Shown piece by piece: positions 35,754 to 45,041 of a stretch of 64,000 nt of DNA; within the stretch, counting starts at the first letter, position 1; each line of letters starts with the position of its first letter. Source of the DNA: Tessaracoccus flavescens (lineage in GTDB: Bacteria; Actinomycetota; Actinomycetes; Propionibacteriales; Propionibacteriaceae). The stretch is from contig NZ_CP019607.1 in NCBI RefSeq assembly GCF_001998865.1, positions 1,116,001 through 1,180,000 on the forward strand. The letters run 5' to 3'. The position numbers and the translations under genes were made by a program. Under the pieces are notes generated by a model. That model had not been told where the DNA came from, did no database searches, and was given only the letters and a program-made list of their open reading frames with translations.

Positions 35754-37186
35754 GCCCTCGACGCGGCGGCTCGCTCGCCGCCCAGCTCCAGTTCCGCATC
35801 GTCGTGACGGTCGCCGTCATGGCGTTGCTGATGTGTCTTGGCACCGTGTTGTCCGCGCGCGTGATCCTGTTCGACCAGTTGGACCGTGACGTCCTGACCG
35901 TCAAGGACCGCCAGATCGGCGGGATGCGCCCGGACGATCCGCTGGCCGGGCTGCACTCCTCCTCCGGCATCCCCGACGGGACCGTCATCCTCGCTCCCAC
36001 GGAGCGGGGGCCGGTCCCCTTCATCCTCGCCCCGGAGGGAACAAAGCCGCCGAGCGCCGATGATCTGCGGAGGGTTCCCGCGGACGGAAAGCTGCACACG
36101 GTGAACCTCCAGGTCGGAGGCAAGTACCGCGCGCTGGCCTACGACACCCCCTTCGGCGAGGTCACCGTCGGCGTCCCCGTTGGCCGCGTCGAGACCACGC
36201 TCCTGCGGTTGACCACCTTCAGCATCGGCCTGTCGCTGATCGCGCTCGCCGCGACCGCTATCGCCACCCGGACCGTCCTGACCCGGGCGACGAGGAACCT
36301 GGTGACGTTGACCAACACCGCCGACGAGGTGAGCCAGCTCGAGCTGGTGCGCGGCGCCGTCGAGGTGCCTCGGGTCGAAACGGCTGAGGCGCACGAGAAC
36401 AACGAGGTGACGCGACTGTCCTCGGCCTTCAACCGGATGCTCGGCAACGTCGAGAGCGCCTTCACCGCCCGCGAGGCGTCGGAGAAGAAGCTGCGCCGGT
36501 TCGTGGCAGACGCGTCGCACGAGCTGCGCAACCCGCTCGCGGCGATCCGCGGCTACTCCGAGCTCGCCCAGCGCGCGCCGGACGCCACCGACTCGCAGTT
36601 CGCCATGGGCCGCATCGAGTCGGAGTCGACGCGGATGGCGAAGCTGGTCAACGACCTGCTCCTGCTCGCCCGGCTGGACGCGGACGCACGGGTCGAGCCG
36701 CGGCCCGTCGACGCCGTCGAGGTCGTGCTCAACGCCGTCTCCGACGCCCAGGCCGCCAGCAGCGACCACCGTTGGCTGCTCGACGTGCCCACCTCGGAGA
36801 TCACCGTGCTCGCCGACCCCGACCAGCTGCACCAGGTGATGGTGAACCTGCTCGCCAACGCCCGCACGCACACCCCGCCCGGCACGACGGTGCACACCAG
36901 CGTGCGGATCGTGGACGGCAGGGCCGTGATCCAGGTCGCCGACGACGGCCCGGGCATCCCGGAGGACACCCTCCCTCGCGTCTTCGAGCGGTTCACGAAG
37001 GCCGACGAGGCCCGAGCCCACACCGCCACCCAGTCCACCGGCCTCGGGCTCGCGATCGTCAAGGCCATGGTCGAGGGCTGGGGCGGCCTCGTCGACGTGG
37101 CCTCCCGCCCGGGCCTCACCACCTTCAGCGTCGGCCTGACCCTGGCCGACGCCGAGAACGTGCCCGCGGTCCAGACGACCGACTGA
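35750..37186 (+). CDS. Sensor histidine kinase
   Basis: A 478 aa membrane kinase. First helix at about 18-40, an extracytoplasmic sensor of about 110 residues, second helix at about 152-172 (FSIGLSLIALAATAIATRTV), HAMP, then the HisKA dimerisation helix with phospho-His in FVADASHELRNPLAAIRGYS and a HATPase domain with N box VMVNLLANARTH, G1 VADDGPGIPE and G2 STGLGLAIVKAMV. It partners the response regulator just upstream, whose stop its ATG overlaps. The sensor domain gives no clue to the ligand. Confidence 0.93.
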   Translation: MSPRRGGSLAAQLQFRIVVTVAVMALLMCLGTVLSARVILFDQLDRDVLTVKDRQIGGMRPDDPLAGLHSSSGIPDGTVILAPTERGPVPFILAPEGTKPPSADDLRRVPADGKLHTVNLQVGGKYRALAYDTPFGEVTVGVPVGRVETTLLRLTTFSIGLSLIALAATAIATRTVLTRATRNLVTLTNTADEVSQLELVRGAVEVPRVETAEAHENNEVTRLSSAFNRMLGNVESAFTAREASEKKLRRFVADASHELRNPLAAIRGYSELAQRAPDATDSQFAMGRIESESTRMAKLVNDLLLLARLDADARVEPRPVDAVEVVLNAVSDAQAASSDHRWLLDVPTSEITVLADPDQLHQVMVNLLANARTHTPPGTTVHTSVRIVDGRAVIQVADDGPGIPEDTLPRVFERFTKADEARAHTATQSTGLGLAIVKAMVEGWGGLVDVASRPGLTTFSVGLTLADAENVPAVQTTD

Positions 37187-37201
37187 CGGCCTCAACCAAC
37201 G

Positions 37202-37240
37202 GGAAGGCCCCCGACTCCTTGCGGAGCCGGGGGCCTTCCT
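37202..37240 (+). terminator. Terminator after the two-component operon
   Basis: A 17-base stem (37202-37218 with 37223-37239, one mismatch) and TTGC loop, 15 bases after the kinase stop and before the convergent fragment's stop at 37258. Confidence 0.85.
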
Positions 37241-37257
37241 GTGTGCCGTTCGGTGGG

Positions 37258-37815
37258 TCACTTGAACATCACGATGTTGTTGAACACCCACTTCTGGGAC
37301 TCGGAGAAGGTGTAACCCCCTCCGGCCTTGGCCTTTGCCGAGTACACGGTCGCGAGCGTGTAGGAACGGCAGGCGTTCTTACCGGTCGTGGCGGTGTCGC
37401 ACTCGGTCCTCCACTTGCGGCCGTCGGTCGACGTCCAGGAGTTGGTGTAACCGAGCGGGTTCTTGGCCCACTGCGCACGGGTCATGTACGGCAGGTAGGT
37501 CAGGTTGTTGAACGCCCAACCCTGCTGCAAGGTGTAGCGTCCGCGCGAGTCCTTCGTGACCGTCGTCGCCCAGATGTCGGTGCGGCAGCGCTCGGTCTGC
37601 GAGTACGCCTCACACTGGGTGAACCACATGCGGCCGTTCAGGTTGTGCAGGCCCGCGAGGGTGTACGGAGCGGTCCGCTCGAAGTTTAGCTTCGGCTTGG
37701 TCGGAGTCGGCTTCGGGCTCGGCTTGGCCTCCGGGGCGACGGTCAGCTTGAGGCCGATCGTCGTCTCGTTGCCCTTGGCATCCTTGACCGTGACCTTGAC
37801 CTGGCTTGCGCCCGC
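37258..37815 (-). pseudogene. 5'-truncated secreted repeat protein
   Basis: An open frame of about 186 codons bounded upstream by a stop (37816-37818), with no usable start codon or signal peptide. It begins VKVTVKDAKGNETTIGLKLT (the end of an Ig/cadherin-like strand pattern), then a Pro/Lys linker (PEAKPSPKPTPTKPKL), then two repeats with paired Cys and the motifs WATTVTKDSRGRYTLQQGWA / NNLTYLPY and YTFSESQKWVFNNIVMF. Such tails occur on large actinobacterial surface proteins. A related scrap lies at about 11440-11520. The rest of the gene is missing from this site. Confidence 0.6.
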
Positions 37816-37927
37816 TCAACAACGAGCCAACACACTGTGCGAAAGGCTAGGAGGGGTCACAGTCTCTGTCGCCCCTTCAGGCGTGTTCGCTCGTTTCAAG
37901 TGCCCGTAACCGCCTCATTCGCTCACG

Positions 37928-37956
37928 CTGACTGCGCTTTTCAGGGGCGGTACGAT
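37928..37956 (+). promoter_or_regulatory. Promoter of deoC
   Basis: CTGACT (37928-37933), 17 bases, TACGAT (37951-37956), giving a leader of about 23 bases before the deoC ATG that contains AAAGGA. The best -35/-10 pair seen in the window. Confidence 0.6.
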
Positions 37957-37985
37957 GCCCCAAAAGGACCCGCGAAAGGACCGAC

Positions 37986-38669
37986 ATGGAGATCACCCGT
38001 TCGGCACTGGCTCAGATGATCGACCACACCCTGCTCAAGCCCGATGCGACGCACGGACAGGTCTCGGCCCTGATCGCGGAGGCGCGCGAGCTCGGCACCT
38101 ACTCGGTGTGTGTCTCGCCCTCGATGCTTCCGCTCACCGACGACCTCGGCGAGGTGAAGGTGGCGACGGTGTGCGGCTTCCCCTCCGGCAACCACACCCC
38201 CGAGGCGAAGGCCTTCGAGGCGGCCCAGGCGTCGAAGAACGGCGCCGACGAGGTGGACATGGTGATCAACGTCGGCCTGCTCAAGGAGGGCCGCGCCGAC
38301 CTGACCGAGGCGGAGATCCGCGCCGTGCGCGAGGCCACCACCGGAGTGCTGAAGGTGATCATCGAGTCGGCCGCCCTCACCGACGACGAGATCGTCGCGG
38401 CCTGCAAGGCTGCGGAGGCCGCAGGAGCCGACTTCGTCAAGACCTCGACCGGGTTCTCGCCCGCCGGCGGCGCCAGCGTGCACGCCGTCGAGCTGATGAA
38501 CGAGACGGTCGGCGGTCGGCTCGGGATCAAGGCGAGCGGCGGCATCCGCGACTACGCGACGGCCAACGCGATGATCGAGGCGGGCGCGACGCGGCTCGGT
38601 CTGTCGAGCAGCTCAGCCGTGCTGGACGGCGCTGACGGCGTCGAGGTCGAGGCAGAGGGCGACTACTGA
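37986..38669 (+). CDS. deoC: Deoxyribose-phosphate aldolase
   Basis: A 227 aa class I aldolase cleaving 2-deoxyribose-5-phosphate to acetaldehyde and glyceraldehyde-3-phosphate in nucleoside catabolism. The start [15 protein letters not shown], the Schiff-base lysine in [10 protein letters not shown], the second lysine in [14 protein letters not shown] and the acidic residue in [14 protein letters not shown] are all present. ATG 37986 follows GAAAGGA. It stands alone between a truncated gene and a convergent ABC exporter. Confidence 0.95.
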   Translation: MEITRSALAQMIDHTLLKPDATHGQVSALIAEARELGTYSVCVSPSMLPLTDDLGEVKVATVCGFPSGNHTPEAKAFEAAQASKNGADEVDMVINVGLLKEGRADLTEAEIRAVREATTGVLKVIIESAALTDDEIVAACKAAEAAGADFVKTSTGFSPAGGASVHAVELMNETVGGRLGIKASGGIRDYATANAMIEAGATRLGLSSSSAVLDGADGVEVEAEGDY

Positions 38670-38703
38670 GTCGCACTGACTGAGTCGGGGCGGCTGCCCC
38701 GGC

Positions 38704-40596
38704 TCAGTCCGCCTCACCGGCCTCGAGCGGCGTCTCGTCGAACTGCGTGAGGTACAGCGTCGAGTACTGTCCACCCGCGGCGAGCAGTTCATCGTGGGTT
38801 CCCCGCTCGACGATCCGGCCGTCCTCGATGACGAGGATCTGGTCGGCGTGGCGCACCGTCGACAGCCGGTGCGCGATCACGATGGAGGTCCGCCCCTCGC
38901 GCGCGGTGTCGAGGGCATTTTGGACGAGCGACTCCGATTCGGAGTCCAGATGCGCGGTCGCCTCGTCGAGGACGAGGATCGGCGGGGCCTTCAGCAGCAG
39001 CCGTGCGATGGCGAAGCGCTGCCGCTCGCCACCACTGAGCCGGTAGCCCCGCTCCCCCACGACCGTGTCGAGCCCGTCGGGCAGCCGCCGCACCAACGCG
39101 TCCACCCGGGCCGACCCGAGCGCCCGCCACAACTCCTCCTCGGTCGCCTCAGGCTTCGCGTAGAGGAGGTTGGCGCGGACGGTGTCATGGAAGAGGTGCG
39201 CGTCCTGGGTCACGTAGCCCACCTCGTCCTGCAGCGACCCGAGCAGCAGGGAGCGCACGTCGTCGCCCGCCACCCGCACGGCGCCGCTGTCGACGTCGTA
39301 GAGCCGCGCGATCAGGTGCGTGATGGTGGTCTTCCCGGCCCCCGATGCCCCGACGAGTGCAACGGTCTGGCCGGGCAGCGCCTCGAAGCTCACGCCCTTC
39401 AGCACCGGCTGCGACGCGCTCTCGTCGACTGCGACGGCCGGCTCCAGGGAGGCGAGCGAGACGTGTTCGGCGTCCGGGTAGGTGAACCACACGTCGTCGA
39501 ACACGACGCTGGGCGGCCCCTCGACCGGGCGCGCGTCGTCTGCGTCCTGGATCAGGGGCGTCAGGTCGAGCACCTCGAAGACCCGCTCGAAGCTGACCAG
39601 GGCGGTCATGATGTCGACGCGCAGGTTGCTCAGCTGGATCAGGGGCCCGTAGAGCCGGGCGAGCAGCGCGACGAGGGCCGTCAGCGTGCCGACGGTGAGT
39701 TGCTCGCGGACTGCGGCGACGCCTCCGAAGCCGTAGAACAGGGCTGTCGCGAGCGCCCCGACGAGGGTGAGCGCGGTCATGAAGACGCGCGAGGTCATGG
39801 CGATCCGCACGCCGGAGTCGGCGACGGCCTTCGCCTGGCCTGCGAAGACGGCCTGTTCGGTGGCGAGGTTGCCGAAGAGCTTGACCAGCAGGGCGCCGGA
39901 GACGGAGAAGCGCTCCGTCATGGTGGCCGACATCTCTGCCTGCTCCTGCATCCGCGTGCGCGACAGGTCGGCCAGCCTCCTGCCGACCAATGAGGCGGGC
40001 ACCATGAACACGGGAAGCAGCACGAGGGCGGCGAGCGTCAGCGGCCAGGAGAGCGCGAACATCGAGCCGAGCACGAGGATGAGGGTGACGCCGTTGCTGA
40101 CGAACGTGGAAAGCGTCGAGGTGAAGGCCTGCTGGGCGCCGTTGACGTCGGACTGGAGCCGCGAGACGAGCTTTCCGGTGTGGGAGCGGCTGAAGAAGGC
40201 GATCGGCATCCGCAGCACGTGGTCGAAGATCTGGGTGCGCATCGAGTAGATCAGCTCCTCCCCGATCCGGGACGAGCACCACCTCTCGACGAGACCGACC
40301 GCGGCCGAGCCGATGGCCATGCCCGCCACGGCGAGGGAGAGGGTGACGATCAGTCGCACGTCGCCGCCGAGGACGCCGTCGTCGATGATCCGTTGGAAGA
40401 GCAGCAGGGGCACGACCGACAGGGCGCTACCGACGATGGTGGAGATCAGGAACACGACGATCAGCCCGGTGAACGGGCGGCCGTAGGCGATCACCCGGCG
40501 GGCCGTGCCACGGTCGAGTTTGTGCGACCTGATGCCGGGGTCGGCGGCGAGGCGGCCCATCATGCGGCCACCGCCCATCCCGCGTCCTACGCTCAT
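38704..40596 (-). CDS. ABC exporter, fused permease-ATPase
   Basis: A 630 aa half-transporter. Six helices between residues about 40 and 340 (first: [20 protein letters not shown]), then the ATPase with Walker [16 protein letters not shown]-loop [12 protein letters not shown], signature [13 protein letters not shown], Walker [19 protein letters not shown] and H-loop VIAHRLST. It resembles multidrug/lipid exporters of the MsbA/BmrA kind and would work as a homodimer. ATG 40596 is used; the Met/Gly/Arg-rich first 20 residues make later starts possible. Confidence 0.88.
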   Translation of the reverse strand: MSVGRGMGGGRMMGRLAADPGIRSHKLDRGTARRVIAYGRPFTGLIVVFLISTIVGSALSVVPLLLFQRIIDDGVLGGDVRLIVTLSLAVAGMAIGSAAVGLVERWCSSRIGEELIYSMRTQIFDHVLRMPIAFFSRSHTGKLVSRLQSDVNGAQQAFTSTLSTFVSNGVTLILVLGSMFALSWPLTLAALVLLPVFMVPASLVGRRLADLSRTRMQEQAEMSATMTERFSVSGALLVKLFGNLATEQAVFAGQAKAVADSGVRIAMTSRVFMTALTLVGALATALFYGFGGVAAVREQLTVGTLTALVALLARLYGPLIQLSNLRVDIMTALVSFERVFEVLDLTPLIQDADDARPVEGPPSVVFDDVWFTYPDAEHVSLASLEPAVAVDESASQPVLKGVSFEALPGQTVALVGASGAGKTTITHLIARLYDVDSGAVRVAGDDVRSLLLGSLQDEVGYVTQDAHLFHDTVRANLLYAKPEATEEELWRALGSARVDALVRRLPDGLDTVVGERGYRLSGGERQRFAIARLLLKAPPILVLDEATAHLDSESESLVQNALDTAREGRTSIVIAHRLSTVRHADQILVIEDGRIVERGTHDELLAAGGQYSTLYLTQFDETPLEAGEAD

Positions 40597-40689
40597 CCCC
40601 GCCCGTCCTCTCGTCTGCTCCGCGAGATTAGCGCGCACTCCCAATGGTCCGGCCCGTCGCGCGGCCCACGGACCGGTAGGCTGCCGATC

Positions 40690-41265
40690 ATGTTGTTGAG
40701 CGACCGCGACATCCTGACCGAAGTCTCCGAGGGTGGCATCCGCCTCGACCCGTGGGACCCGCAGATGGTCCAGCCGTCGAGCGTCGACGTCCGGCTCGAC
40801 AAGTTCTTCCGCGTCTTCGAGAACCACCGCTACCCGTCGATCGATCCCTCGGTCGAGCAGCCGGAGTTGACGCGCATGATCGAGGTGAGCGACGAGGAGC
40901 CGTTCGTGCTGCACCCGGGCGAGTTCGTGCTCGGCTCGACCTACGAGCAGGTCACCCTCGGCTCGGCCGTCGCCGCGCGCCTGGAGGGCAAGTCGTCGCT
41001 CGGCCGGCTCGGCCTGCTCACCCACTCGACCGCAGGCTTCATCGATCCGGGTTTCTCGGGCCACGTGACGCTGGAGCTGTCGAACATGGCGACGCTGCCC
41101 GTGAAGCTGTGGCCTGGCATGAAGATCGGTCAGCTGTGCTTCTTCCGGCTGAGCTCACCTGCCGAGCATCCCTACGGCTCGGCCGCCTACGGTTCGAGGT
41201 ACCAGGGCCAGCGCGGGCCGACGCCGTCGCGCTCGCACCTCAACTTCCACCGCACGAGCATCTGA
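40690..41265 (+). CDS. dcd: dCTP deaminase (probably bifunctional dCTP deaminase/dUTPase)
   Basis: A 191 aa trimeric enzyme making dUMP/dUTP from dCTP. It has [36 protein letters not shown], the catalytic block [20 protein letters not shown] with the Glu downstream (GHVTLELSN) and a C-terminal flap [13 protein letters not shown]. The length and flap match the mycobacterial bifunctional form. TAGGCT at 40677-40682 is seven bases before the ATG, without a ribosome-binding site, so a leaderless message is likely. Divergent from the ABC exporter. Confidence 0.94.
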   Translation: MLLSDRDILTEVSEGGIRLDPWDPQMVQPSSVDVRLDKFFRVFENHRYPSIDPSVEQPELTRMIEVSDEEPFVLHPGEFVLGSTYEQVTLGSAVAARLEGKSSLGRLGLLTHSTAGFIDPGFSGHVTLELSNMATLPVKLWPGMKIGQLCFFRLSSPAEHPYGSAAYGSRYQGQRGPTPSRSHLNFHRTSI

Positions 41266-41287
41266 CGGTGCCGCCGCGCCCCCCGCG

Positions 41288-42661
41288 TCAGAGGGCGGGG
41301 CGGCGCAGCACGGTGAACCACCGGTTCCCGTAGGAGACCTGCTGCCCCTCGCGGATCCGCACCTGGGTGCCGGACGGGCACGGCTCCAGTTCGCCGCCCG
41401 CGGCGACGAGGGCGGTGCCGTTGGTCGAGCCACGGTCCACGACGTAGACGCCGCGCGGGTCGGTGCCGATCATCACGTGCGTGCGCGAGATCATCCGGCC
41501 GTCGCCGGAGGCGGGCACCAGGTGCACCTCTTCCGGGTCCTCCGCCGTCTTGTGCGGGTTGCGCCCGAGCAGGACGGTGACGCTCAACTCGACCTCGCGG
41601 CCGTCGTCGAGTCGGATGTACCAGCCCTCGTCACCGGGGCGGGAGGTGCCCGCAGCAGGCAGGTTCGCGATCCGGGTGCCCTCGTCGTCGTCCACCTCGC
41701 CGAAGTCGCGGGGGCGGACGCGGACCTTGCGCGACGGCTCGATCACCGACGAGGCCGAAGGCAGCGGGATCCAGTTCTGGGCGGGCTTATGCGGTGAGGC
41801 CGGGCCCTGCGGCTCGGGAGCCTGCTGCTGCCACGGCTGCTCGGGCGCCTTCCACTGCGGCGCCTGTGGCTGCTGCGGCTGGGCGGGCTTCGGCTGCTGA
41901 CCGGGCCAGGACGGGCCGACCTGTTGGCCTCCCCACTGCTGGCCGGGCTGGGCTGGGGGCTGCGAGTTCCACTGCTGTGCCGAGGACTGCGACTGGGGCG
42001 AGAACTGCTGGCCTGAGGACTGCGGCTGCGGGAACTGCGCCTGGGCGGCGGGGAGCACCGGCTCGGGCTGGATGCCGGGGAGCCAGTCGGGGGCCGGGGC
42101 CGAACCCGCAGACGAGGAGGTGCCAGGCTGGGGGCTGAACGAGCTCGCGAGATGGGGAGGCAGGCCGACGGTGCTGCTTGCCACCGCCTTCTTCTGCGGC
42201 GTCGGGGCCTTCGCCTCGGTGCGCTTCGGCTCCACCATCACCGCCCCGCCGACCATGTCGTGCCAGCCTTGGCGCCGCTCGTGGATGACCAGGAAGATCA
42301 GCAGCGCGATGCCGCCGATGCCGGTGGCCATGAGGGCGTAGAAGACGACCTGGCGCAGGAAGAAGCGCCACCAGCCGATGGGTTCGCCGTCGCGCATGGA
42401 GACGAGCCGAAGCCCGGTCACGCGGGCGCCGATGCCTGCCCCGCGCGTCGCGTAGGCCCACCACTGGTAGAGCGCGTAGCCGGCGCCGAGCACGCAGGCA
42501 CCGATGATGGCGACGAGCCGGATCGCGGGCGAGGTGGTCAGGCCGAGCACCAGCACGGCGACCCCCGAGATCACCGCGATCGGCAGGGCGTCGACGAGGG
42601 CGGCGAGGAACCGCTTCCCCAGCCCCGCAACGACGGCGCCGCGCGGAATGAGTCGACTCAC
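41288..42661 (-). CDS. RDD-domain membrane protein with C-terminal FHA domain
   Basis: A 457 aa protein. An RDD domain with three helices at about 20-145 (FLAALVDALPIAVISGVAVL, YQWWAYATRGAGIGARVTGL, VVFYALMATGIGGIALLIFL), a Gln/Pro-rich linker of about 170 residues, and a phosphothreonine-binding FHA domain near the end (LLGRNPHK, MISRTHVMIG, VVDRGSTNGT). GTG 42661 is preferred to ATG 42667, which would leave no spacing to GGAGG. TAGGCT at 42698-42703 on this strand suggests its own promoter as well as read-through. It is the last gene of the FHA/Ig/MoxR cluster. Confidence 0.85.
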   Translation of the reverse strand: MSRLIPRGAVVAGLGKRFLAALVDALPIAVISGVAVLVLGLTTSPAIRLVAIIGACVLGAGYALYQWWAYATRGAGIGARVTGLRLVSMRDGEPIGWWRFFLRQVVFYALMATGIGGIALLIFLVIHERRQGWHDMVGGAVMVEPKRTEAKAPTPQKKAVASSTVGLPPHLASSFSPQPGTSSSAGSAPAPDWLPGIQPEPVLPAAQAQFPQPQSSGQQFSPQSQSSAQQWNSQPPAQPGQQWGGQQVGPSWPGQQPKPAQPQQPQAPQWKAPEQPWQQQAPEPQGPASPHKPAQNWIPLPSASSVIEPSRKVRVRPRDFGEVDDDEGTRIANLPAAGTSRPGDEGWYIRLDDGREVELSVTVLLGRNPHKTAEDPEEVHLVPASGDGRMISRTHVMIGTDPRGVYVVDRGSTNGTALVAAGGELEPCPSGTQVRIREGQQVSYGNRWFTVLRRPAL

Positions 42662-42740
42662 AACCATCCTCCTTGCATCCAGCAGGTTCGGCGCACCAGC
42701 CTACCGCTCAGGGGTTCGCCGGAGGGGTGGCTCGTGACGG

Positions 42741-45041
42741 CTATCGGATCCGCCGGAACGACTTGGTGGAGAGATACGACGCGAGCCAGCGCAGCCAGTT
42801 GGTGGAGCGCCGCATGCCGCGCTGCACCGAGGCGGCAGACGTCCAGTACTCCTTGGCCCTTCCCTCGCTCGGGTCGCCGGGAGCGAAGACCAGCCAGTCG
42901 GCCTCCTTCGCCAGCCCGACGGGATCGCTGTTGTCGCGCAGGTTCGGGAAGTCCTCCTTGAACCCCTCGGCCTGCTCGGAGCGGGTGGCAGAGGCGGACG
43001 GCGAGCGTCCGACGTCGCGCGCCCTGTCGACCAGCTCGGACCATGCGCCCGCGATCCGGTTCGCCACGACAGGGTCCCCGCGGCGACGGGCGCGACGGCG
43101 CAGCTTGAGGCCGATGATCAGCACGATCGGCGCCACGATGGTGAGCAGCGGGATGCCGGTCAGCAGCGCGACGGCGCCGACCCGGGCCCAGTCGATCTGC
43201 TGTTCGTCATCGGGCGAGGCGGCCTGCTCGATCGGGAGCTGGTCGTCCGGCGGGGGCACCTCAGGCCGCATCGGCGGCGGGGGCGGGTTCTCGACGAAGG
43301 GCTGCTGCTCCGGCGGCTGCGGGGGGAGCACCTCGGGGAGGATGCGGTCCTCGTCGGGGGTCGGCCGGAAGGTGACCCAGCCGAGGTCCTTGAGGTAGAG
43401 CTCGGGCCAAGCGCCGACCTGCGCGCCGGAGATGGTCTGGCTCGCGCCGACCTCGTAGCCGTAGATGACGCGGGCGGGGATGTCGAGGCTGCGCGCCATG
43501 AGGGCCATTGCGACGGCGTACTGCTCGTGGTCGCCGACCATCGAATCGGCGGTCAGCAGGGTGATCAGGCGTCGCTCGGAGTGTCCGGGAAGCGAGAGCG
43601 CCTCCTTCTGGTCGAGCTGTCCGTGGCTGAAGTAACCCTTGCGCAGCTCGGCCTCGATGGCGAGGGCCGCGGCACCGGCGGTCGGCTGGGTGCCTGCCCA
43701 GGTCTTCGCCTTCGCGGCGATCTCCTCGGGGACGTTGACCATCTCGGGCAGCTCGAAGGTTCCAGCCTCGGCTGCCCGGATCTCCTCGACGGAGGGCTGC
43801 TCGGGGACGCGGGCCTGGAGCAGGTAGTGGTCGCCGCGCTCGAGGCGTGCGGTGTCGAGACCGGTGCCCGAGGAGCGGTTGTAGTAGAAGTTCTCCGACA
43901 GCGCGATGCGCCGCTCGCCGTCGAACTCGACGCCGGTGGTGCGGCCGAGCGTCGGCACCCAGACTCCGGAGTAGTCCTCGACGGTGACCGAGAGGGAGCG
44001 GTCGGTTCCCTCGGTGTCGTCTGCGATCCACTGGCCGACCCGGGTGAACGTCGTGGCCTCGACCGCCTTGTCGTCCAGCGACGAGACGGTGTAGCTGAGC
44101 CCGTCGTACTTGTCGAGGGTGGCGACCCGCAGCACCTCGTTCTCCTGCGCGCCTGCGACGGTGAGCAGGGTGTCCTCGCGGTTCTCGGTGATGTTGGCGC
44201 GGTAGGCCTGCAGCGGTGAGGCGTACTGCTCGAGGTCGATGGGCGGCTCCATCGCGGCGCGCAGGTTGTCGCGGTCCCCCGCCCCGGCGATCACCGGCAC
44301 GAGCGCGACGGCGAGTGCCCCCGCGACGGCGAGCACGGCGACGCCGAGCAGGGCGCGCAGCGGCTTGAGCCGCGACGAGGTTCCCGTGGCGAGGCTGCCT
44401 CGCACGACGGCGCGCCGGTAGCTGGTCCACAGCAGCACGATCAGGAAGAAGGCCACGCCCACGGGAACGGGCTGAAAGGCGACCTGGGAGCCGACGATGA
44501 CGCCGATCAGGTAGCCGAAGGCCGCAGGCACCCAGGCGAGCATCGGGGCGCGCGAGCGCAGCGAGATCAGGCCCCCGAGCAGGCCTGCGAGCAGGGCGAC
44601 CAGGCCGGGCACGGTGAGCAGGTTGAAGGTCTCGCCGATCGGCGGGTCGAGGGTCAGCATGTCGCGCCACGCCGTGACGGGGCCGACGAGCAGCCCGAAG
44701 AGGGTGCGCGGCGTGGGGACGACGGCGGCGACGGTCGACGACGGCATGGCGAGCAGGCCGCCGAACAGGAACCAGGCGGCGAGCGCGATGCCACCGGTGA
44801 CGATGGTGCTCAGGCGGCGCAGCGCCGAAAGCACCGCGATCCCCAGGCCGACGGCCCCGAAGCCGAGCACGGTGACGAACAGCCACGGCGTGCCGTAGAC
44901 GGGGTAGAACGCGAGCGAGACGAGCCCGAGCAGCGCGAGCAGGGCGACGACATCGACGGCGAGCCAGATGCCCCGCTGCCGCTGGGAGCCGTCGGCGAAG
45001 GAGCTGTGTTCGGTGCTCACGCCCCGCTTGCCCGTCGTCAT
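42741..45041 (-). CDS. Transglutaminase-fold membrane protein lacking the catalytic triad (DUF3488/TgpA-like)
   Basis: A 766 aa protein: about six helices in the first 260 residues, a large extracytoplasmic region with the transglutaminase core at about 495-565, a Pro-rich linker, a helix near 635 and a cytosolic tail. The core keeps the scaffold (EQYAVAMALMARSLDIPARV, AWPELYLKDLGWVTF) but the triad positions read His505 for Cys, Gly543 for His and Arg559 for Asp. Cys protease/transferase chemistry is therefore not expected. ATG 45041 overlaps the DUF58 stop (ATGA). It may be a binding or structural partner in envelope work. Confidence 0.85.
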   Translation of the reverse strand: MTTGKRGVSTEHSSFADGSQRQRGIWLAVDVVALLALLGLVSLAFYPVYGTPWLFVTVLGFGAVGLGIAVLSALRRLSTIVTGGIALAAWFLFGGLLAMPSSTVAAVVPTPRTLFGLLVGPVTAWRDMLTLDPPIGETFNLLTVPGLVALLAGLLGGLISLRSRAPMLAWVPAAFGYLIGVIVGSQVAFQPVPVGVAFFLIVLLWTSYRRAVVRGSLATGTSSRLKPLRALLGVAVLAVAGALAVALVPVIAGAGDRDNLRAAMEPPIDLEQYASPLQAYRANITENREDTLLTVAGAQENEVLRVATLDKYDGLSYTVSSLDDKAVEATTFTRVGQWIADDTEGTDRSLSVTVEDYSGVWVPTLGRTTGVEFDGERRIALSENFYYNRSSGTGLDTARLERGDHYLLQARVPEQPSVEEIRAAEAGTFELPEMVNVPEEIAAKAKTWAGTQPTAGAAALAIEAELRKGYFSHGQLDQKEALSLPGHSERRLITLLTADSMVGDHEQYAVAMALMARSLDIPARVIYGYEVGASQTISGAQVGAWPELYLKDLGWVTFRPTPDEDRILPEVLPPQPPEQQPFVENPPPPPMRPEVPPPDDQLPIEQAASPDDEQQIDWARVGAVALLTGIPLLTIVAPIVLIIGLKLRRRARRRGDPVVANRIAGAWSELVDRARDVGRSPSASATRSEQAEGFKEDFPNLRDNSDPVGLAKEADWLVFAPGDPSEGRAKEYWTSAASVQRGMRRSTNWLRWLASYLSTKSFRRIR

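Noticed and set aside
42741..45041. Active transglutaminase or cysteine protease
   Set aside because: The three catalytic positions are His, Gly and Arg, so the family's chemistry is not supported.
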